Position numbers and translations under genes: made by a program
Shown: positions 26,663 through 37,286 of the stretch, one piece after another
Position numbering within the stretch: the first letter of the stretch is position 1
Layout of the letters: every line of letters starts with the position of its first letter
Notes under the pieces: model-generated
Seen by the model: only the letters and a program-made list of their open reading frames with translations
The model's database searches: none
What the model was told of the DNA's origin: nothing
NCBI GenBank assembly: GCA_946405135.1
Contig: CAMJGD010000010.1
Location: 1-64,000, forward strand
DNA length: 64,000 nucleotides
Source of the DNA: an uncultured Clostridiaceae bacterium
Lineage (GTDB): Bacteria; Bacillota; Clostridia; Clostridiales; Clostridiaceae
Direction: 5' to 3'

Positions 26663-27328
26663 TTGAGAATATCAGTAGCAATTGATGGACCGGCAGGAGC
26701 AGGGAAAAGTACCATAGCAAAGCTATTAGCAAAGGAATTTAATCTAATGTACATTAATACTGGTTCCATGTATAGAGCAGTTACTTTAAAAGCAATGGAA
26801 AAAAATATAAGTTCTAAAGATATTGAAACTCTCTGTAGTTTAACAGATTCTTTAGATATGCATTTTTATAATGACAGGCTTATTTTAAATGGTGAAGATG
26901 TTAATGATAAGATTACTCTTCCAGAGATAAGTAAGAATGTTTCAGAATTTGCAGCTATACCAGAAATAAGAGAAAGACTTGTAAAGTTGCAAAGAAATAT
27001 GTCTGAAAAGTATAATGTTATAATGGATGGTAGAGATATTGGTACAGTAGTTTTAAAAGACGCTGCTTTTAAATTTTTTCTTACAGCTTCACCAGAAGAA
27101 AGGGCAAAAAGAAGATATGATGAATTAATGTCTAAAGGCATAGAAGTGGTATATGATGATATATTAAAAGATATAATAAGAAGAGACTATATAGATAGTA
27201 ATAGGGAAATCAATCCACTTAGAAAAGCTGAAGATGCTATAGAAATTGATACTACAGGGTTAACCATAGATGAAGTAGTTCAAAATATGGTTACCTATAT
27301 GAAAGATGTATTAAAAAATGTGGATTAA
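26663..27328 (+). CDS. cmk: cytidylate kinase
   Basis: 221 residues. It phosphorylates CMP and dCMP using ATP. The P-loop GPAGAGKSTIAKLLA is at residues 9-23, and MYINTGSMYRAVTLKA, IMDGRDIGTVVL and RAKRRYDELMSKG (lid) are family motifs. The start is TTG at 26663, the only candidate that leaves the P-loop at the right distance. The weak GAAAGGCGG site lies about 11 bases ahead. It is followed 18 bases later by the ispH-S1 gene, the standard clostridial pair. Confidence 0.95.
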   Translation: MRISVAIDGPAGAGKSTIAKLLAKEFNLMYINTGSMYRAVTLKAMEKNISSKDIETLCSLTDSLDMHFYNDRLILNGEDVNDKITLPEISKNVSEFAAIPEIRERLVKLQRNMSEKYNVIMDGRDIGTVVLKDAAFKFFLTASPEERAKRRYDELMSKGIEVVYDDILKDIIRRDYIDSNREINPLRKAEDAIEIDTTGLTIDEVVQNMVTYMKDVLKNVD

Positions 27329-27346
27329 TCTAGGAGAGAATCTTTA

Positions 27347-29260
27347 ATGAATAATAAAGTAATTTTAGCTCAAAATGCAGGTTTTTGTTTTGGTGTTAAA
27401 AGGGCAGTAGAAGAAGCTTTAGAAAAACAGAAAGAATTTAATAAAAGAGTATATACTTTAGGACCTCTCATTCATAACAATGATGCAGTAGAATTCTTAA
27501 AAAGCAATGAAATATACCCAATAGAAATATCTGAAGTAGAAAAGCTTGGTAGTGATGATGTAATAATAATCAGATCTCATGGGATTTCTAAAAAGTTATA
27601 TGATAAAATTCAGAGTAAGGGGATTAACATCATTGATGCTACTTGTCCTTATGTTAAAAACATACAGATGAAGGTTTATAAGTACTATGAGCAAAAATAC
27701 AGTATAGTAATAGTTGGAGATCCTAATCATCCAGAAGTTATAGGTATAAATGGATGGTGTAATGATTCAGCTATAATATGCAAAAATGGGGAGGTAAATG
27801 AACCTCTTCCAAAAAGAATATGTGTAGTTTCTCAGACTACAGAAAAACAATCAAATTGGAAAAAGGTATTAGAAAAAATAGTTGAAAGCTGTAAAGAATT
27901 TGTGGCTTTTAATACCATTTGTTCTGCTACTGAAGAAAGGCAGAAAAGTGCAGAAGAACTTTCTAAGAAAGTAGATGCTATGATAGTAATTGGAGGCAAA
28001 GAAAGTTCGAATACTACAAAGCTATATGAAATATGTAAAGAAAACTGCCTAAATACAGTACATGTAGAGAGAGCATCAGAAATACCTGATTATATTGTTT
28101 ATTCAGACAAACATTTAAATATTGGTGTTACGGCAGGAGCTTCAACACCTGATTGGATTATAAAGGAGGCTTTATTAAAGATGAACGAAGAGAAAGTAAT
28201 GGAGATGAACGAGCAATTGGCTTATATGAATGAAAATGATAAAAAGATCCATGTAGGTCAATTAGTAAAAGGAGAGATTATATCTGTAAATGAAAAAGGG
28301 TTATATGTAAATATAGGATATAAGGCAGATGCTGTAATTCCTAAAGAAGAAGCCTTAAGAGATCAAGAATTAGATTTAAATGACTTGTTTAAGGTTGGAC
28401 AGGAGATAGAGGCAAAAGTATTGAGCAGAATGAATGAAGATGGTTATGTAGTTTTATCCAGAATAGAAATCGAAAGAGAAGAAGGATTTAAAGAATTAAA
28501 ATCATTTTTTGAAAATGGAGAATTATTTAATGTTGAAATAAAAGAGGCTGTAAAGGGAGGAGTTATAGCAAACTATAAAGGTGTTAAAGTATTCATACCA
28601 GCCTCCCATATTGAATTATTTCATATAGAAGATCTAAAACTTTATGAGGGTAAAACCATTGAAGTAAAAGTTATTGAATTTAAAGAAGAAAGAAATCAGA
28701 CTAAAATAGTAGTTTCAAGAAGAGCTATATTAGAAGAAGAAAAAAGAAAACAGGAAGAAAAAGCCTGGGAATCCTTCGAAGTAGGTAAGATTTATGAGGG
28801 TGAAGTAAAAAGAATAACAGGATTTGGTGCTTTTGTTGCAATTGATGGTGTAGATGGATTACTACATATATCTGAAATATCTTGGGGAAAAATAGATAAA
28901 ACTTCTGATGTATTAAAGCAGGGAGACAAGGTAAAAGTAGTAATATTAGAGCTAGATAAAGAAAATAGAAAACTTTCTTTAAGTATGAAAGCTTTAACTC
29001 CTGATCCATGGAAGGATGTAGATGAAAAATATCCTGCAGGTAATATAGTATTAGGCAAAGTCGTTAGATTCACTGATTTTGGTGCCTTCATTGAGTTAGA
29101 ACCTGGAGTGGATGGATTAGTTCATATTTCTGAAATAAGTCACAAAAGGATAAATAAACCTAGTGATATGCTAAAGATAGGAGAACAAATTAAAGCCAAA
29201 ATACTTGATGTAAATCCACAAGAAAAGAGAATTTCATTAAGCATAAAAGCAGTAGAATAA
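27347..29260 (+). CDS. ispH: IspH-ribosomal protein S1 fusion
   Basis: 637 residues. Residues 1-285 are 4-hydroxy-3-methylbut-2-enyl diphosphate reductase, the last step of the MEP isoprenoid pathway; the iron-sulfur cysteines are 14 (NAGFCFGVKRAVE), 100 (DATCPYV) and 192 (NTICSATEERQ). Residues about 300-632 hold four S1 RNA-binding domains, starting near 302, 388, 474 and 563; the last two end in the classic LLHISEIS and LVHISEIS. Separate roles in isoprenoid synthesis and mRNA binding are combined in one chain, an arrangement found in clostridia. A terminator follows. Confidence 0.96.
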   Translation: MNNKVILAQNAGFCFGVKRAVEEALEKQKEFNKRVYTLGPLIHNNDAVEFLKSNEIYPIEISEVEKLGSDDVIIIRSHGISKKLYDKIQSKGINIIDATCPYVKNIQMKVYKYYEQKYSIVIVGDPNHPEVIGINGWCNDSAIICKNGEVNEPLPKRICVVSQTTEKQSNWKKVLEKIVESCKEFVAFNTICSATEERQKSAEELSKKVDAMIVIGGKESSNTTKLYEICKENCLNTVHVERASEIPDYIVYSDKHLNIGVTAGASTPDWIIKEALLKMNEEKVMEMNEQLAYMNENDKKIHVGQLVKGEIISVNEKGLYVNIGYKADAVIPKEEALRDQELDLNDLFKVGQEIEAKVLSRMNEDGYVVLSRIEIEREEGFKELKSFFENGELFNVEIKEAVKGGVIANYKGVKVFIPASHIELFHIEDLKLYEGKTIEVKVIEFKEERNQTKIVVSRRAILEEEKRKQEEKAWESFEVGKIYEGEVKRITGFGAFVAIDGVDGLLHISEISWGKIDKTSDVLKQGDKVKVVILELDKENRKLSLSMKALTPDPWKDVDEKYPAGNIVLGKVVRFTDFGAFIELEPGVDGLVHISEISHKRINKPSDMLKIGEQIKAKILDVNPQEKRISLSIKAVE

Positions 29261-29269
29261 TTATAAATG

Positions 29270-29311
29270 CAAAAGAGTAGGGTTTGTAGAATATTAAACC
29301 TTACTCTTTTG
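29270..29311 (+). terminator. terminator after ispH-S1
   Basis: CAAAAGAGTAGGGTTT pairs with AAACCTTACTCTTTTG (one mismatch) around a ten-base loop, ending the cmk-ispH unit. Confidence 0.85.
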
Positions 29312-29393
29312 TATTTATGTAATAAAAATAAATATTGCCAATATATTTATATAGATAAGTAATAATGTTATCTATATGGGTTGAGGTGATATA

Positions 29394-30479
29394 GTGATAA
29401 ATGAAGAAAGAAAAATCAATGAAGATGTAATATGGCCCAGAGAACAAAATATGATAAATAGTGTACTTAAAAAATATGGATTTACATTAATTAATGTATA
29501 TAAAGTAAGAAGTGCTTATAAGATAATTTGCAATGAAGGTACTTACTGCTTAAAAAGAATGAAGCACGGGAAGTATAAAGTAAAAAATGGATATATGCTT
29601 ACAGAACACCTTCAAAATAAAGGTTTTAATTATATTGCTAATTATATAAAAACTAAAGATGGCGCTTATTATGTAAAATATGATAAATATATATTATATA
29701 TGACGGAATGGATAGAAGGAGAAGAGTGTAATGTTGACAGTATTAATGAAAGCGTAAATTGCGCTAAACTTCTTGCTGAATTTCATATTGCAGTTTCTGA
29801 TATAGATACATCAAAACTTATTGTAAAAAACAACTTAAAAAATTGGCCTAAAGTATTTTTGTCTAATATATATGGATTAGAAAATTTTAAAAAAACTATA
29901 TCAAGAAAAAGAATCGTAAATGAATTTGATTCAGTTTATTCTAACCATATAGATACACTTTATGAAAGGGGAATACTTGCTCTTGATATTTTAAATCAAT
30001 CAAATTATTATAAATTATCAAGAGAATCTACTAAAAACAATACTTTGTGCCACGATAGCTTTTATTATCAAAATATATTAAAAAAGGACGAAGAATACTA
30101 CATTGTTGACTTAGATAGTATAATAATTGACCTTCAAATAAATGATTTAGGTAAATTCATAAGAAGGCTTATGTATAAAAAAGAGTATAAATGGGACTTT
30201 AATAAGGCAAAATGCATAATTGAAGCTTATAATTCTATTAAACCTATATCTGTAGATGAACTTGAAATAATGCTAGCACTTATAATATTTCCACATAAAT
30301 TTTGGAAGCTTGGAAAGAAAAGATATATAAAACATAAACATTGGAGTGAAACAAAATATATGCATAAATTAGAAAAGATAATAAGATATAATGACTTCCA
30401 GGATTTGTTTATTAAAGACTATATGAGTTACATTGAAGATATAAAAAGTATTTCTAGTAAAGTTACCAATCTTGACTAA
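29394..30479 (+). CDS. CotS-family spore coat kinase-like protein
   Basis: 361 residues with an aminoglycoside-phosphotransferase-like fold, most like the CotS/YtaA/YutH spore coat group. The N-lobe has a lysine in NEGTYCLKRMKHGKYK, and the C-lobe has LCHDSFYYQNIL and YIVDLDSIIID in place of the kinase catalytic HGD..N and DxD motifs, so activity is possible. GTG 29394 follows GAGGTG by five bases. In Clostridium such proteins accumulate in the spore coat; the role here is inferred. The GNAT gene follows 56 bases later on the same strand. Confidence 0.8.
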   Translation: MINEERKINEDVIWPREQNMINSVLKKYGFTLINVYKVRSAYKIICNEGTYCLKRMKHGKYKVKNGYMLTEHLQNKGFNYIANYIKTKDGAYYVKYDKYILYMTEWIEGEECNVDSINESVNCAKLLAEFHIAVSDIDTSKLIVKNNLKNWPKVFLSNIYGLENFKKTISRKRIVNEFDSVYSNHIDTLYERGILALDILNQSNYYKLSRESTKNNTLCHDSFYYQNILKKDEEYYIVDLDSIIIDLQINDLGKFIRRLMYKKEYKWDFNKAKCIIEAYNSIKPISVDELEIMLALIIFPHKFWKLGKKRYIKHKHWSETKYMHKLEKIIRYNDFQDLFIKDYMSYIEDIKSISSKVTNLD

Positions 30480-30535
30480 ACTCTTTTAAGGATTTATACT
30501 AAACTTGAATTATATTTTGTATTAAGAGGAAAATT

Positions 30536-31408
30536 ATGTACAAGTGTGAAAGACTTTCAAAAAAGAATTTTAATCAGTTTTTGACTATGAATAAGTATAG
30601 ATATACTTTTAATGAATTAAATGCAGATTTTTTGGAATATTACTGTAATTCTAATATTGCAGAACGTATATTTTCAAAAAAATTAGTGAAACTTATTAAA
30701 AGAGATAATGAATACATTGGATTTATATGGTATAACAAAGAAGATAAGAACCTCTACAATATTAAGTCTATGTATATAGAAGATAACCATACAGCTCCAA
30801 TAAGGAATTTCTTATTTAAGTTTAAAAAAGATACAAGATTCGTATATGAGTGCAAATCTAATGACTTTAATTATTACATTTTAATGAATATCGGCTTTAC
30901 AAAAAAGCAAGGAACTTTAGAATTATATAAATATATTGAGAACCCTTATGAAGATATAGAGAAAGGTGAATACTGTTTTGAAAGTTTTAGAAAAGGTGAG
31001 CAAGAGGACATAAGATGTAAGCTTCAAAATGATATTTTTAAAAGTAATAGCAGAATACCTCTTACAGTAGAAGATATAATTTATGATGAAAATCAGGATT
31101 ATTATATTGAAGATTGCAGTGTGTTTTTAAAATATGGAGAAAAATATATAGGATATGCTCAAATAATAATGGATGAAGGGCATCCTACTATAGTTAATTT
31201 TGGATTGATTTCTCAATATAGAGGTAAAGGTTTTAGCAAATTACTTATAAAAAAAATATTAAATATGGGATTAGAAAGAGGATACAAAAGTATCAAGATA
31301 AAAGTTTCTTCAGATAATGTAAAAGCAATTAATCTTTATGAAAAAGTTGGTTTTAAAATATTCAATGAATTTTATAATTGGGAGTTACTTATAAGCAAGA
31401 ACTTATAA
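30536..31408 (+). CDS. GNAT-family acetyltransferase, two-lobed
   Basis: 290 residues. The C-terminal 130 form a complete GNAT domain with the acetyl-CoA loop LISQYRGKGFSKLLIKK and the tail KVSSDNVKAINLYEKVGFK. The N-terminal half (1-150) looks like a degenerate second GNAT lobe that has lost the cofactor loop. A GAGGAAA site lies ahead of the ATG. The gene ends at a bidirectional terminator. Substrate unknown; adjacency to a CotS-like gene might suggest a sporulation link, but this is weak. Confidence 0.8.
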   Translation: MYKCERLSKKNFNQFLTMNKYRYTFNELNADFLEYYCNSNIAERIFSKKLVKLIKRDNEYIGFIWYNKEDKNLYNIKSMYIEDNHTAPIRNFLFKFKKDTRFVYECKSNDFNYYILMNIGFTKKQGTLELYKYIENPYEDIEKGEYCFESFRKGEQEDIRCKLQNDIFKSNSRIPLTVEDIIYDENQDYYIEDCSVFLKYGEKYIGYAQIIMDEGHPTIVNFGLISQYRGKGFSKLLIKKILNMGLERGYKSIKIKVSSDNVKAINLYEKVGFKIFNEFYNWELLISKNL

Positions 31409-31433
31409 AAAGAGGCTTTAAAAGCCTCTTTTT
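31407..31433. terminator. bidirectional terminator
   Basis: AAAAAGAGGCTTT and AAAGCCTCTTTTT form a 13-base-pair stem with a one-base centre, between the convergent GNAT and aminotransferase genes. Confidence 0.9.
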
Positions 31434-32631
31434 AATTTTGCTGTTTTTTAGAATATTCTTTTAAGGCCTTTGCAATTATATCCATGGCATCTTTTAGATC
31501 ATCACTATTTAAGCAATAGGAAATTCTAACTTCGTCTGTCCCTAAGCCTGGTGTGGCATAAAAACCTTCTGCAGGTGCTACCATAACTGTTTTATTCTCA
31601 TAGCTGAAATCAGTTAATAGCCATTTTGCAAAATCTTCTGAATCTTCCACAGGTAATTTAACTACCATGTAAAATGCACCTGTAGGTTTTTTACATAGGA
31701 CTCCTGGTATACTGGAAAGTGATTCAAAAAGAATATTTCTTCTGTTTTCATACTCAGCCTTTACTTTTTTAAAATATTCTTTTGGTGTATTAATAAGATT
31801 TGCAGCAGCTACTTGTTCTAAAGTAGGTACGCATAATCTTGACTGACATAATTTTAAAATTTGGTGTATTAGCTGTTTATTTTTAGATGCAACAAGTCCT
31901 ATTCTAGCACCACAAGCACTATATCTTTTAGATATACTGTCTATTAATATAACCCTATCTAATATATCTTCCATATATAGTGCTGAAGTATATTTAAGAT
32001 CATCATATACAAATTCTCTGTAGACTTCATCCGATATTAAATATAGATTATAATCTTTTGCTATACTTGCAAGCATTCTCATTTCATTATAAGTGTATAC
32101 TACACCTGTTGGATTTCCAGGATTAGATATGAGTATAGCTTTAGTTCTTGGGCTAATTTTCTTTATTATTTCTTCTTTAGGTGGTAAATGGAATCCATCT
32201 TCAGCTTTAGTTATAAAAGGTACAACTTTTGCACCTGCTGATTCAGTAAAGCCGTTATAATTTGTATAGAAAGGTTCTGGTACAAGTATTTCATCCCCAA
32301 AATCACATATGGCCATTATAGCAAATATAATCGCTTCGCTGCCGCCATTAGTTATCATAATTTCATCTTTATCAAAATTAATACCCCATTCTTTATAATA
32401 TTTGATAAAGCTTTCTATTAATTCATTGATACCTTGTGAACCAGCATATTTCAAAACTTTTTCTTTATAACTGTATACAGCTTCAAAGAAATTTTCTGGT
32501 GTTTCAATATCTGGCTGTCCAATATTTAAGGGATAAACTTTTTTACCGTTGGCTTTAGCTTCTTCTGCAAATGGTGCAAGTTTACGTATTGGTGAGAACT
32601 GCATATCTAGTATTCTTTTTGAAAATTCCAT
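31432..32631 (-). CDS. PLP-dependent aminotransferase, class I
   Basis: 399 residues, fold type I. NIGQPDIETPENF near the N-terminus, ISNPGNPTGVVY, and LIDSISKRYSACGARIG with the PLP lysine (near residue 235) are typical of the aspartate/aromatic aminotransferase superfamily. The C-terminal arginine that binds the substrate carboxylate is in VRISYCLN. I start at ATG 32631, which follows AAAGGGGGA by eight bases; the in-frame ATG at 32661 has no site. A 51-residue gene lies 30 bases upstream, in the same transcript. Amino-donor specificity cannot be read from sequence. Confidence 0.9.
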   Translation of the reverse strand: MEFSKRILDMQFSPIRKLAPFAEEAKANGKKVYPLNIGQPDIETPENFFEAVYSYKEKVLKYAGSQGINELIESFIKYYKEWGINFDKDEIMITNGGSEAIIFAIMAICDFGDEILVPEPFYTNYNGFTESAGAKVVPFITKAEDGFHLPPKEEIIKKISPRTKAILISNPGNPTGVVYTYNEMRMLASIAKDYNLYLISDEVYREFVYDDLKYTSALYMEDILDRVILIDSISKRYSACGARIGLVASKNKQLIHQILKLCQSRLCVPTLEQVAAANLINTPKEYFKKVKAEYENRRNILFESLSSIPGVLCKKPTGAFYMVVKLPVEDSEDFAKWLLTDFSYENKTVMVAPAEGFYATPGLGTDEVRISYCLNSDDLKDAMDIIAKALKEYSKKQQN

Positions 32632-32661
32632 AAATAGATCCCCCTTTATTATACAAAACAA

Positions 32662-32817
32662 TTAAAAAATGGTTTCTCTTGGAATGTAAGCAGTCTTAGT
32701 TTGAGTAATTTGTTCGCTTATGTGTGGTGAAAAATAAGTTCTATCACTCAAAGATAAAAACCTATTATATTCATTTGTTTCTTTAAGCTTATCTTTACTC
32801 TTCTTTGCATCATACAT
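32662..32817 (-). CDS. 51-residue hydrophilic protein upstream of the aminotransferase
   Basis: A short open frame with an excellent GGGAGGG site five to six bases ahead of the ATG. Lysine-rich N-terminus (YDAKKSKDKLKETNEYNR), then SLSDRTYFSPHISEQITQTK and a conserved-looking tail AYIPRETIF. No membrane helix and no cysteine. It lies 30 bases upstream of the aminotransferase gene and is probably co-transcribed. I do not recognise the family. The ribosome site and the operon spacing are the only evidence that it is a gene. Confidence 0.6.
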   Translation of the reverse strand: MYDAKKSKDKLKETNEYNRFLSLSDRTYFSPHISEQITQTKTAYIPRETIF

Positions 32818-32831
32818 ATAAATCCCTCCCT

Positions 32832-33207
32832 ATAGATAATATACCCATAGGAAAAGAATATTATAAGTTTAATAGAAGCTATTTAAGACTTTGAGAAAGA
32901 TTTTTTAGCCTTTAAGTTAGTAACTAAATTTTAAACACCCCCTAGCTTAATTTTATAAAATATAATTCTACATAGCCCGCTATATTCCTCTTTTTATTAT
33001 AGACTTGTGAATAAATTACTTTTATTATATAAATACTAGGATAAAAATTAATCAATTGGTAAAGAAATAATAAGTTCATTAATACATATTTAATTCCAAT
33101 AATTTTAAAAGTAATTATTTTACTTTTAAAATTGTGTAAAATTATATATAATTAATAAGATACAATAAGATACTTATAAAAATATTTTACAAGGAGTAGA
33201 GTCTATA
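32832..33207. other. 376-base divergent intergenic region before miaB
   Basis: Very A+T rich with no reading frame. It must hold the promoter for the minus-strand 51-residue gene and for miaB. The only structure seen is a perfect 14-5-14 inverted repeat AATTTTAAAAGTAA/TTACTTTTAAAATT at 33101-33133, about 75 bases upstream of the miaB start codon. No riboswitch or RNA gene was recognised. Confidence 0.6.
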
Positions 33208-34533
33208 ATGAGAGAAAAATTAAAATATTACATAGAAACCTGGGGCTGCCAGATGAATGAAGAAGATTCAGAAAAATTATCTGGTATGCTTAAGGCCATG
33301 TCATATACAAGAACAGATATAAAAGAAGAAGCTTCTATCATAATATTTAATACTTGCTGCGTAAGAGAAAATGCAGAGCTTAAAGTATATGGAAATTTAG
33401 GTGCATTAAAAAAATTAAAACAAAAAAATCAAGATTTAGTAATAGCAGTTTGTGGATGCATGATGCAGCAAAAAGGAATGGCTGATACCATAATAGATAA
33501 ATATCCTTTTGTTGATATTATATTTGGCACCCACAATGCCTATAAATTTCCTGAATATTTAAATAGAGTTAAACAGGAAGGAGTAAGAGTAAAGGAAATA
33601 GCTGACAAGGAAACTGAAATAGTAGAAGGGATTCCTATAGACAGGGAAAGTAATATAAAAGCATTTGTAACTATAATGTATGGCTGTAATAATTTCTGCA
33701 CTTATTGTGTGGTTCCCTATGTAAGGGGTAGAGAAAGAAGTAGAAAACCTGAGGATATAGAAAAGGAAATAAAAGAGCTCATATCTAAAGGCTATAAAGA
33801 AATCACGTTGCTAGGACAAAATGTAAATTCCTATGGAAAAGGATTAGAGCCAGCTATAGATTTTGCTGAACTTTTAAGAAGAATAAATAACATTGAAGGA
33901 CTAGAAAGAATAAGGTTTATGACTTCACATCCTAAAGATTTATCTGAAGATGTAATATATGCTATAAAAGATTGTGATAAACTATGTGAACAAATTCATC
34001 TTCCTGTACAGAGTGGTTCTAGCAGAATATTAAAAAAGATGAATAGAAATTATGATAGGGAAATGTATCTAGAATTAATAAGAAAAATTAAAAATGAGAT
34101 TCCAAATGTAGGGTTGACTACAGATATAATAGTAGGTTTTCCTGGAGAAACAGAAGAAGACTTTGAAGAAACTCTAAGCCTTATTAAAGAAGTGGAGTAT
34201 GATTCAGCTTTTACTTTTATATATTCAAGAAGAAAATATACGCCTGCAGATATTATGGAAGAGCAAATAGATGATCATACAAAGCATGACAGATTTAATA
34301 GGTTAGTAGATGTAGTTAATGAGATAAGTGCAAAGAAAAATAAAGAGTATGAGGGTAAAGTAGTTGAAGTATTAGTGGAAGGGCCAAGTAAAAATGATGC
34401 TAGTAAACTTATGGGAAGAACAAGAACAGGTAAGCTAGTTAACTTCCTAGGACATAAAAGCAGCATTGGTGAATTAGTTCAGGTAAAGATAACAAAAGCT
34501 ATGTCATTCTCTCTTATGGGGGAAGAAATTTAA
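33208..34533 (+). CDS. miaB: tRNA-2-methylthio-N6-isopentenyladenosine synthase
   Basis: 441 residues. A radical-SAM methylthiotransferase that adds a methylthio group to i6A37 of tRNAs reading U-starting codons. The N-terminal MTTase domain has its three cluster cysteines ([23 protein letters not shown]), and the radical-SAM motif is CNNFCTYC near residue 160. [11 protein letters not shown] and the C-terminal TRAM domain (from about 375) complete it. Its product is built on the i6A made by MiaA, whose gene lies 6 kb downstream in the same cluster. AAGGAG precedes the ATG; a terminator-like hairpin follows. Confidence 0.97.
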   Translation: MREKLKYYIETWGCQMNEEDSEKLSGMLKAMSYTRTDIKEEASIIIFNTCCVRENAELKVYGNLGALKKLKQKNQDLVIAVCGCMMQQKGMADTIIDKYPFVDIIFGTHNAYKFPEYLNRVKQEGVRVKEIADKETEIVEGIPIDRESNIKAFVTIMYGCNNFCTYCVVPYVRGRERSRKPEDIEKEIKELISKGYKEITLLGQNVNSYGKGLEPAIDFAELLRRINNIEGLERIRFMTSHPKDLSEDVIYAIKDCDKLCEQIHLPVQSGSSRILKKMNRNYDREMYLELIRKIKNEIPNVGLTTDIIVGFPGETEEDFEETLSLIKEVEYDSAFTFIYSRRKYTPADIMEEQIDDHTKHDRFNRLVDVVNEISAKKNKEYEGKVVEVLVEGPSKNDASKLMGRTRTGKLVNFLGHKSSIGELVQVKITKAMSFSLMGEEI

Positions 34534-34540
34534 AATCATA

Positions 34541-34567
34541 AAAAGCTCTTATTCTATAAGAGCTTTT
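34541..34567 (+). terminator. terminator between miaB and mutS
   Basis: AAAAGCTCTTAT pairs with ATAAGAGCTTTT around TCT, with T-run. It is only 12 bases ahead of the mutS ribosome site, so it may attenuate rather than fully stop readthrough. Confidence 0.75.
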
Positions 34568-34589
34568 TAAATACTTTGAAAGGAGCGTG

Positions 34590-37274
34590 ATGAAATTGGC
34601 TTTTACTCCTATGATGCAGCAGTATCTTCAAATAAAAGAACAGTACAAAGATTGTATACTTTTTTTTAGACTTGGAGACTTTTATGAAATGTTTTTTGAA
34701 GATGCAGAAATTGCTTCCAGAGAATTAGAGCTAGTACTTACAGGTCGTGAATGTGGACTGGAAGAAAAAGCTCCTATGTGTGGATTACCATATCATGCAG
34801 CAAATTCATATATAGGCAGATTGATTAATAGAGGGTATAAGGTAGCGATATGTGAGCAGGTTGAAGATCCTGCTCTGGCAAAAGGTATAGTAAAAAGAGA
34901 TGTAATAAAGATAATTACACCAGGAACTTATAATGACGGTAATTTCATAGATGAAAATAAGAACAATTATGTTATGAGTATATACATAAATAAGAAACTT
35001 AATAATATTTCTTTGAGCTTTTCTGATATTTCCACTGGTGAATTTTATAGTACCTTTTTTTATTATGATGAAGAATTAATATTTAATGAGATTTCGAAAT
35101 TTGCGCCATCAGAGATAATAGTACAACGAGACATAAGTGATGAGCTTTTAAATAAAATAAATAGTTATTTACAGGTAACTATAACAAAGAAACAAGAAGA
35201 TTATTTTAAGACAGATGCTAAAGATATTTTGTTAAAGAACTTTCAAAACATAGATTTTGATAAAAAGAATGAAAGCATCATATTTTCTTCCAGTGCACTT
35301 TTAAAATATATATTGGAAACACAAAAAACCACTTTAACCAACATAAATAATATAGAGTTTTATGACATAATAGATAACATGGCCATAGATATAAATACCA
35401 GAAGAAACCTTGAACTTACTGAAAGCTTAAGAGAAAAAAGTAAAAAGGGTTCTCTTTTATGGGTAATGGATAAAACCGCTACGGCTATGGGAAGCAGAAT
35501 GATTAGAAAATGGATAGAACAACCTCTTATTAGTAAAAAGGCTATACAAAAAAGGCTGGATTCTGTGGAGGAAATATACACAAATATCTCTTTAATGCAA
35601 GATATACAGTGTAATTTGAAAGAAGTATATGATATTGAAAGGATTTTAGGGAAAATAGCATTAAAAAGTGTAAATGCAAAAGAGCTTATCTCTTTAAAGA
35701 TGTCTATTAAAAAATTACCTGGATTAAAAAATCTATTATCAAAGTTTAATTCAGATTTACTAAAAGAGATTTATGATGATATGGATGAACTTAAAGACAT
35801 CTATGAACTTCTTGAAGTCTCCATTGAAGATAATCCATCTATGTCTGTAAAAGAGGGAAATATAATAAAAGATGGATATAATACTGAAGTTGATGAATTA
35901 AGAAGGGCTAAACTTCATGGAAAGGAATGGATTGCTTCTCTTGAGAGCAGTGAAAGGGAAATAACGGGTATTAAATCTTTAAAAGTTGGCTACAATAAAG
36001 TATTTGGTTATTATATAGAAATTAGTAAGGCTAATTATTCATCTATACCTGAAGGAAGATATATAAGAAAACAAACTTTAGCTAATGCAGAAAGATTTAT
36101 AACACAAGAACTAAAAGAGATGGAAGATAAAATTTTAGGTGCTGAAGAAAAGCTTATAAATTTAGAATATCAATTATTTGTAGATATACGAGATAAAGTT
36201 GAAAATGAAATTGATAGGATGAAAAAATCTGCAAAGCTGATATCTGAAATAGATTGCTTAACTTCATTAGCAGTTGTAGCTTTAGAAAATAATTATATAA
36301 AGCCTATAATCAATGAAGAGGATTATATACGCATAGAAGAAGGAAGACATCCTGTAGTGGAAAAGATGATGGAAAGAGGGGAATTTGTTAGTAATAATAC
36401 TTACATAGATAATAAGGAAGAGCAGCTCATTTTAATCACTGGACCTAATATGGCAGGTAAAAGCACTTATATGAGGCAGGTAGCATTGATATGTCTTATG
36501 GCTCAAATAGGAAGTTTTGTACCTGCAAAATCTGCAGAACTTTGTGTATGTGATAAAATATTTACAAGGATAGGTGCTTCGGATGATTTAGCAGGGGGTA
36601 AAAGCACATTTATGGTTGAAATGTGGGAAGTAGCTAACATATTAAATAATGCTACAGAAAAAAGCCTAGTGCTGCTAGATGAAGTGGGAAGAGGGACTAG
36701 TACTTATGATGGACTTAGTATAGCTTGGGCTGTAATAGAATATATATGTCAAAAGGACAACTTAAGGTGTAAGACTTTATTTGCTACCCATTACCATGAG
36801 CTTACCATGCTAGAGGATAAAATAGAAGGTGTTAAAAATTATTCTGTGGCAGTTAAAGAAATTAACAATAGCATAGTATTCTTAAGAAAGATAGTAAAAG
36901 GTGGAGCGGATCAATCTTATGGTATAGAAGTTGCTAAATTAGCTGGTCTGCCAAAAGAACTTATTGAAAGAGCAAAGGAAATTCTCAAAAAGTTAGAGGA
37001 AGATTCAAATCCTATAAGTTTTAAGGAGAAACATAGTTCCTATAAAGAAATTGCAGCTGAGAGTGATTTAGATGCTTTTAAAAAGGAATATATTAAAGAA
37101 AATAAATCCTCTAAACAAGAATATTCTAAAGAGGCTGTACAGATTGATTTTGCTTCTATAGAAAAAGAGAATTTTATAAAGGATATTTCCAATATAGATA
37201 TAATGAATATGACACCTATGGATTCTATGAATAAATTATATGAAATAGTAAGTAGAGTTAAAAAGCTTTGCTAA
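34590..37274 (+). CDS. mutS: DNA mismatch repair protein MutS
   Basis: 894 residues. It recognises mismatches and recruits MutL. The N-terminus has the mismatch-reading [11 protein letters not shown] (the Phe-x-Glu that stacks on the mispair), and the ATPase has Walker [14 protein letters not shown] near residue 617, FMVEMWEV and [16 protein letters not shown], with the helix-turn-helix end [20 protein letters not shown] 34590 lies four bases after AAAGGAG; TTG 34596, ten bases after, is an alternative that gives the usual short N-terminus. GTG 34587 is less likely. Confidence 0.97.
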   Translation: MKLAFTPMMQQYLQIKEQYKDCILFFRLGDFYEMFFEDAEIASRELELVLTGRECGLEEKAPMCGLPYHAANSYIGRLINRGYKVAICEQVEDPALAKGIVKRDVIKIITPGTYNDGNFIDENKNNYVMSIYINKKLNNISLSFSDISTGEFYSTFFYYDEELIFNEISKFAPSEIIVQRDISDELLNKINSYLQVTITKKQEDYFKTDAKDILLKNFQNIDFDKKNESIIFSSSALLKYILETQKTTLTNINNIEFYDIIDNMAIDINTRRNLELTESLREKSKKGSLLWVMDKTATAMGSRMIRKWIEQPLISKKAIQKRLDSVEEIYTNISLMQDIQCNLKEVYDIERILGKIALKSVNAKELISLKMSIKKLPGLKNLLSKFNSDLLKEIYDDMDELKDIYELLEVSIEDNPSMSVKEGNIIKDGYNTEVDELRRAKLHGKEWIASLESSEREITGIKSLKVGYNKVFGYYIEISKANYSSIPEGRYIRKQTLANAERFITQELKEMEDKILGAEEKLINLEYQLFVDIRDKVENEIDRMKKSAKLISEIDCLTSLAVVALENNYIKPIINEEDYIRIEEGRHPVVEKMMERGEFVSNNTYIDNKEEQLILITGPNMAGKSTYMRQVALICLMAQIGSFVPAKSAELCVCDKIFTRIGASDDLAGGKSTFMVEMWEVANILNNATEKSLVLLDEVGRGTSTYDGLSIAWAVIEYICQKDNLRCKTLFATHYHELTMLEDKIEGVKNYSVAVKEINNSIVFLRKIVKGGADQSYGIEVAKLAGLPKELIERAKEILKKLEEDSNPISFKEKHSSYKEIAAESDLDAFKKEYIKENKSSKQEYSKEAVQIDFASIEKENFIKDISNIDIMNMTPMDSMNKLYEIVSRVKKLC

Positions 37275-37286
37275 GGTGGTGATTTT

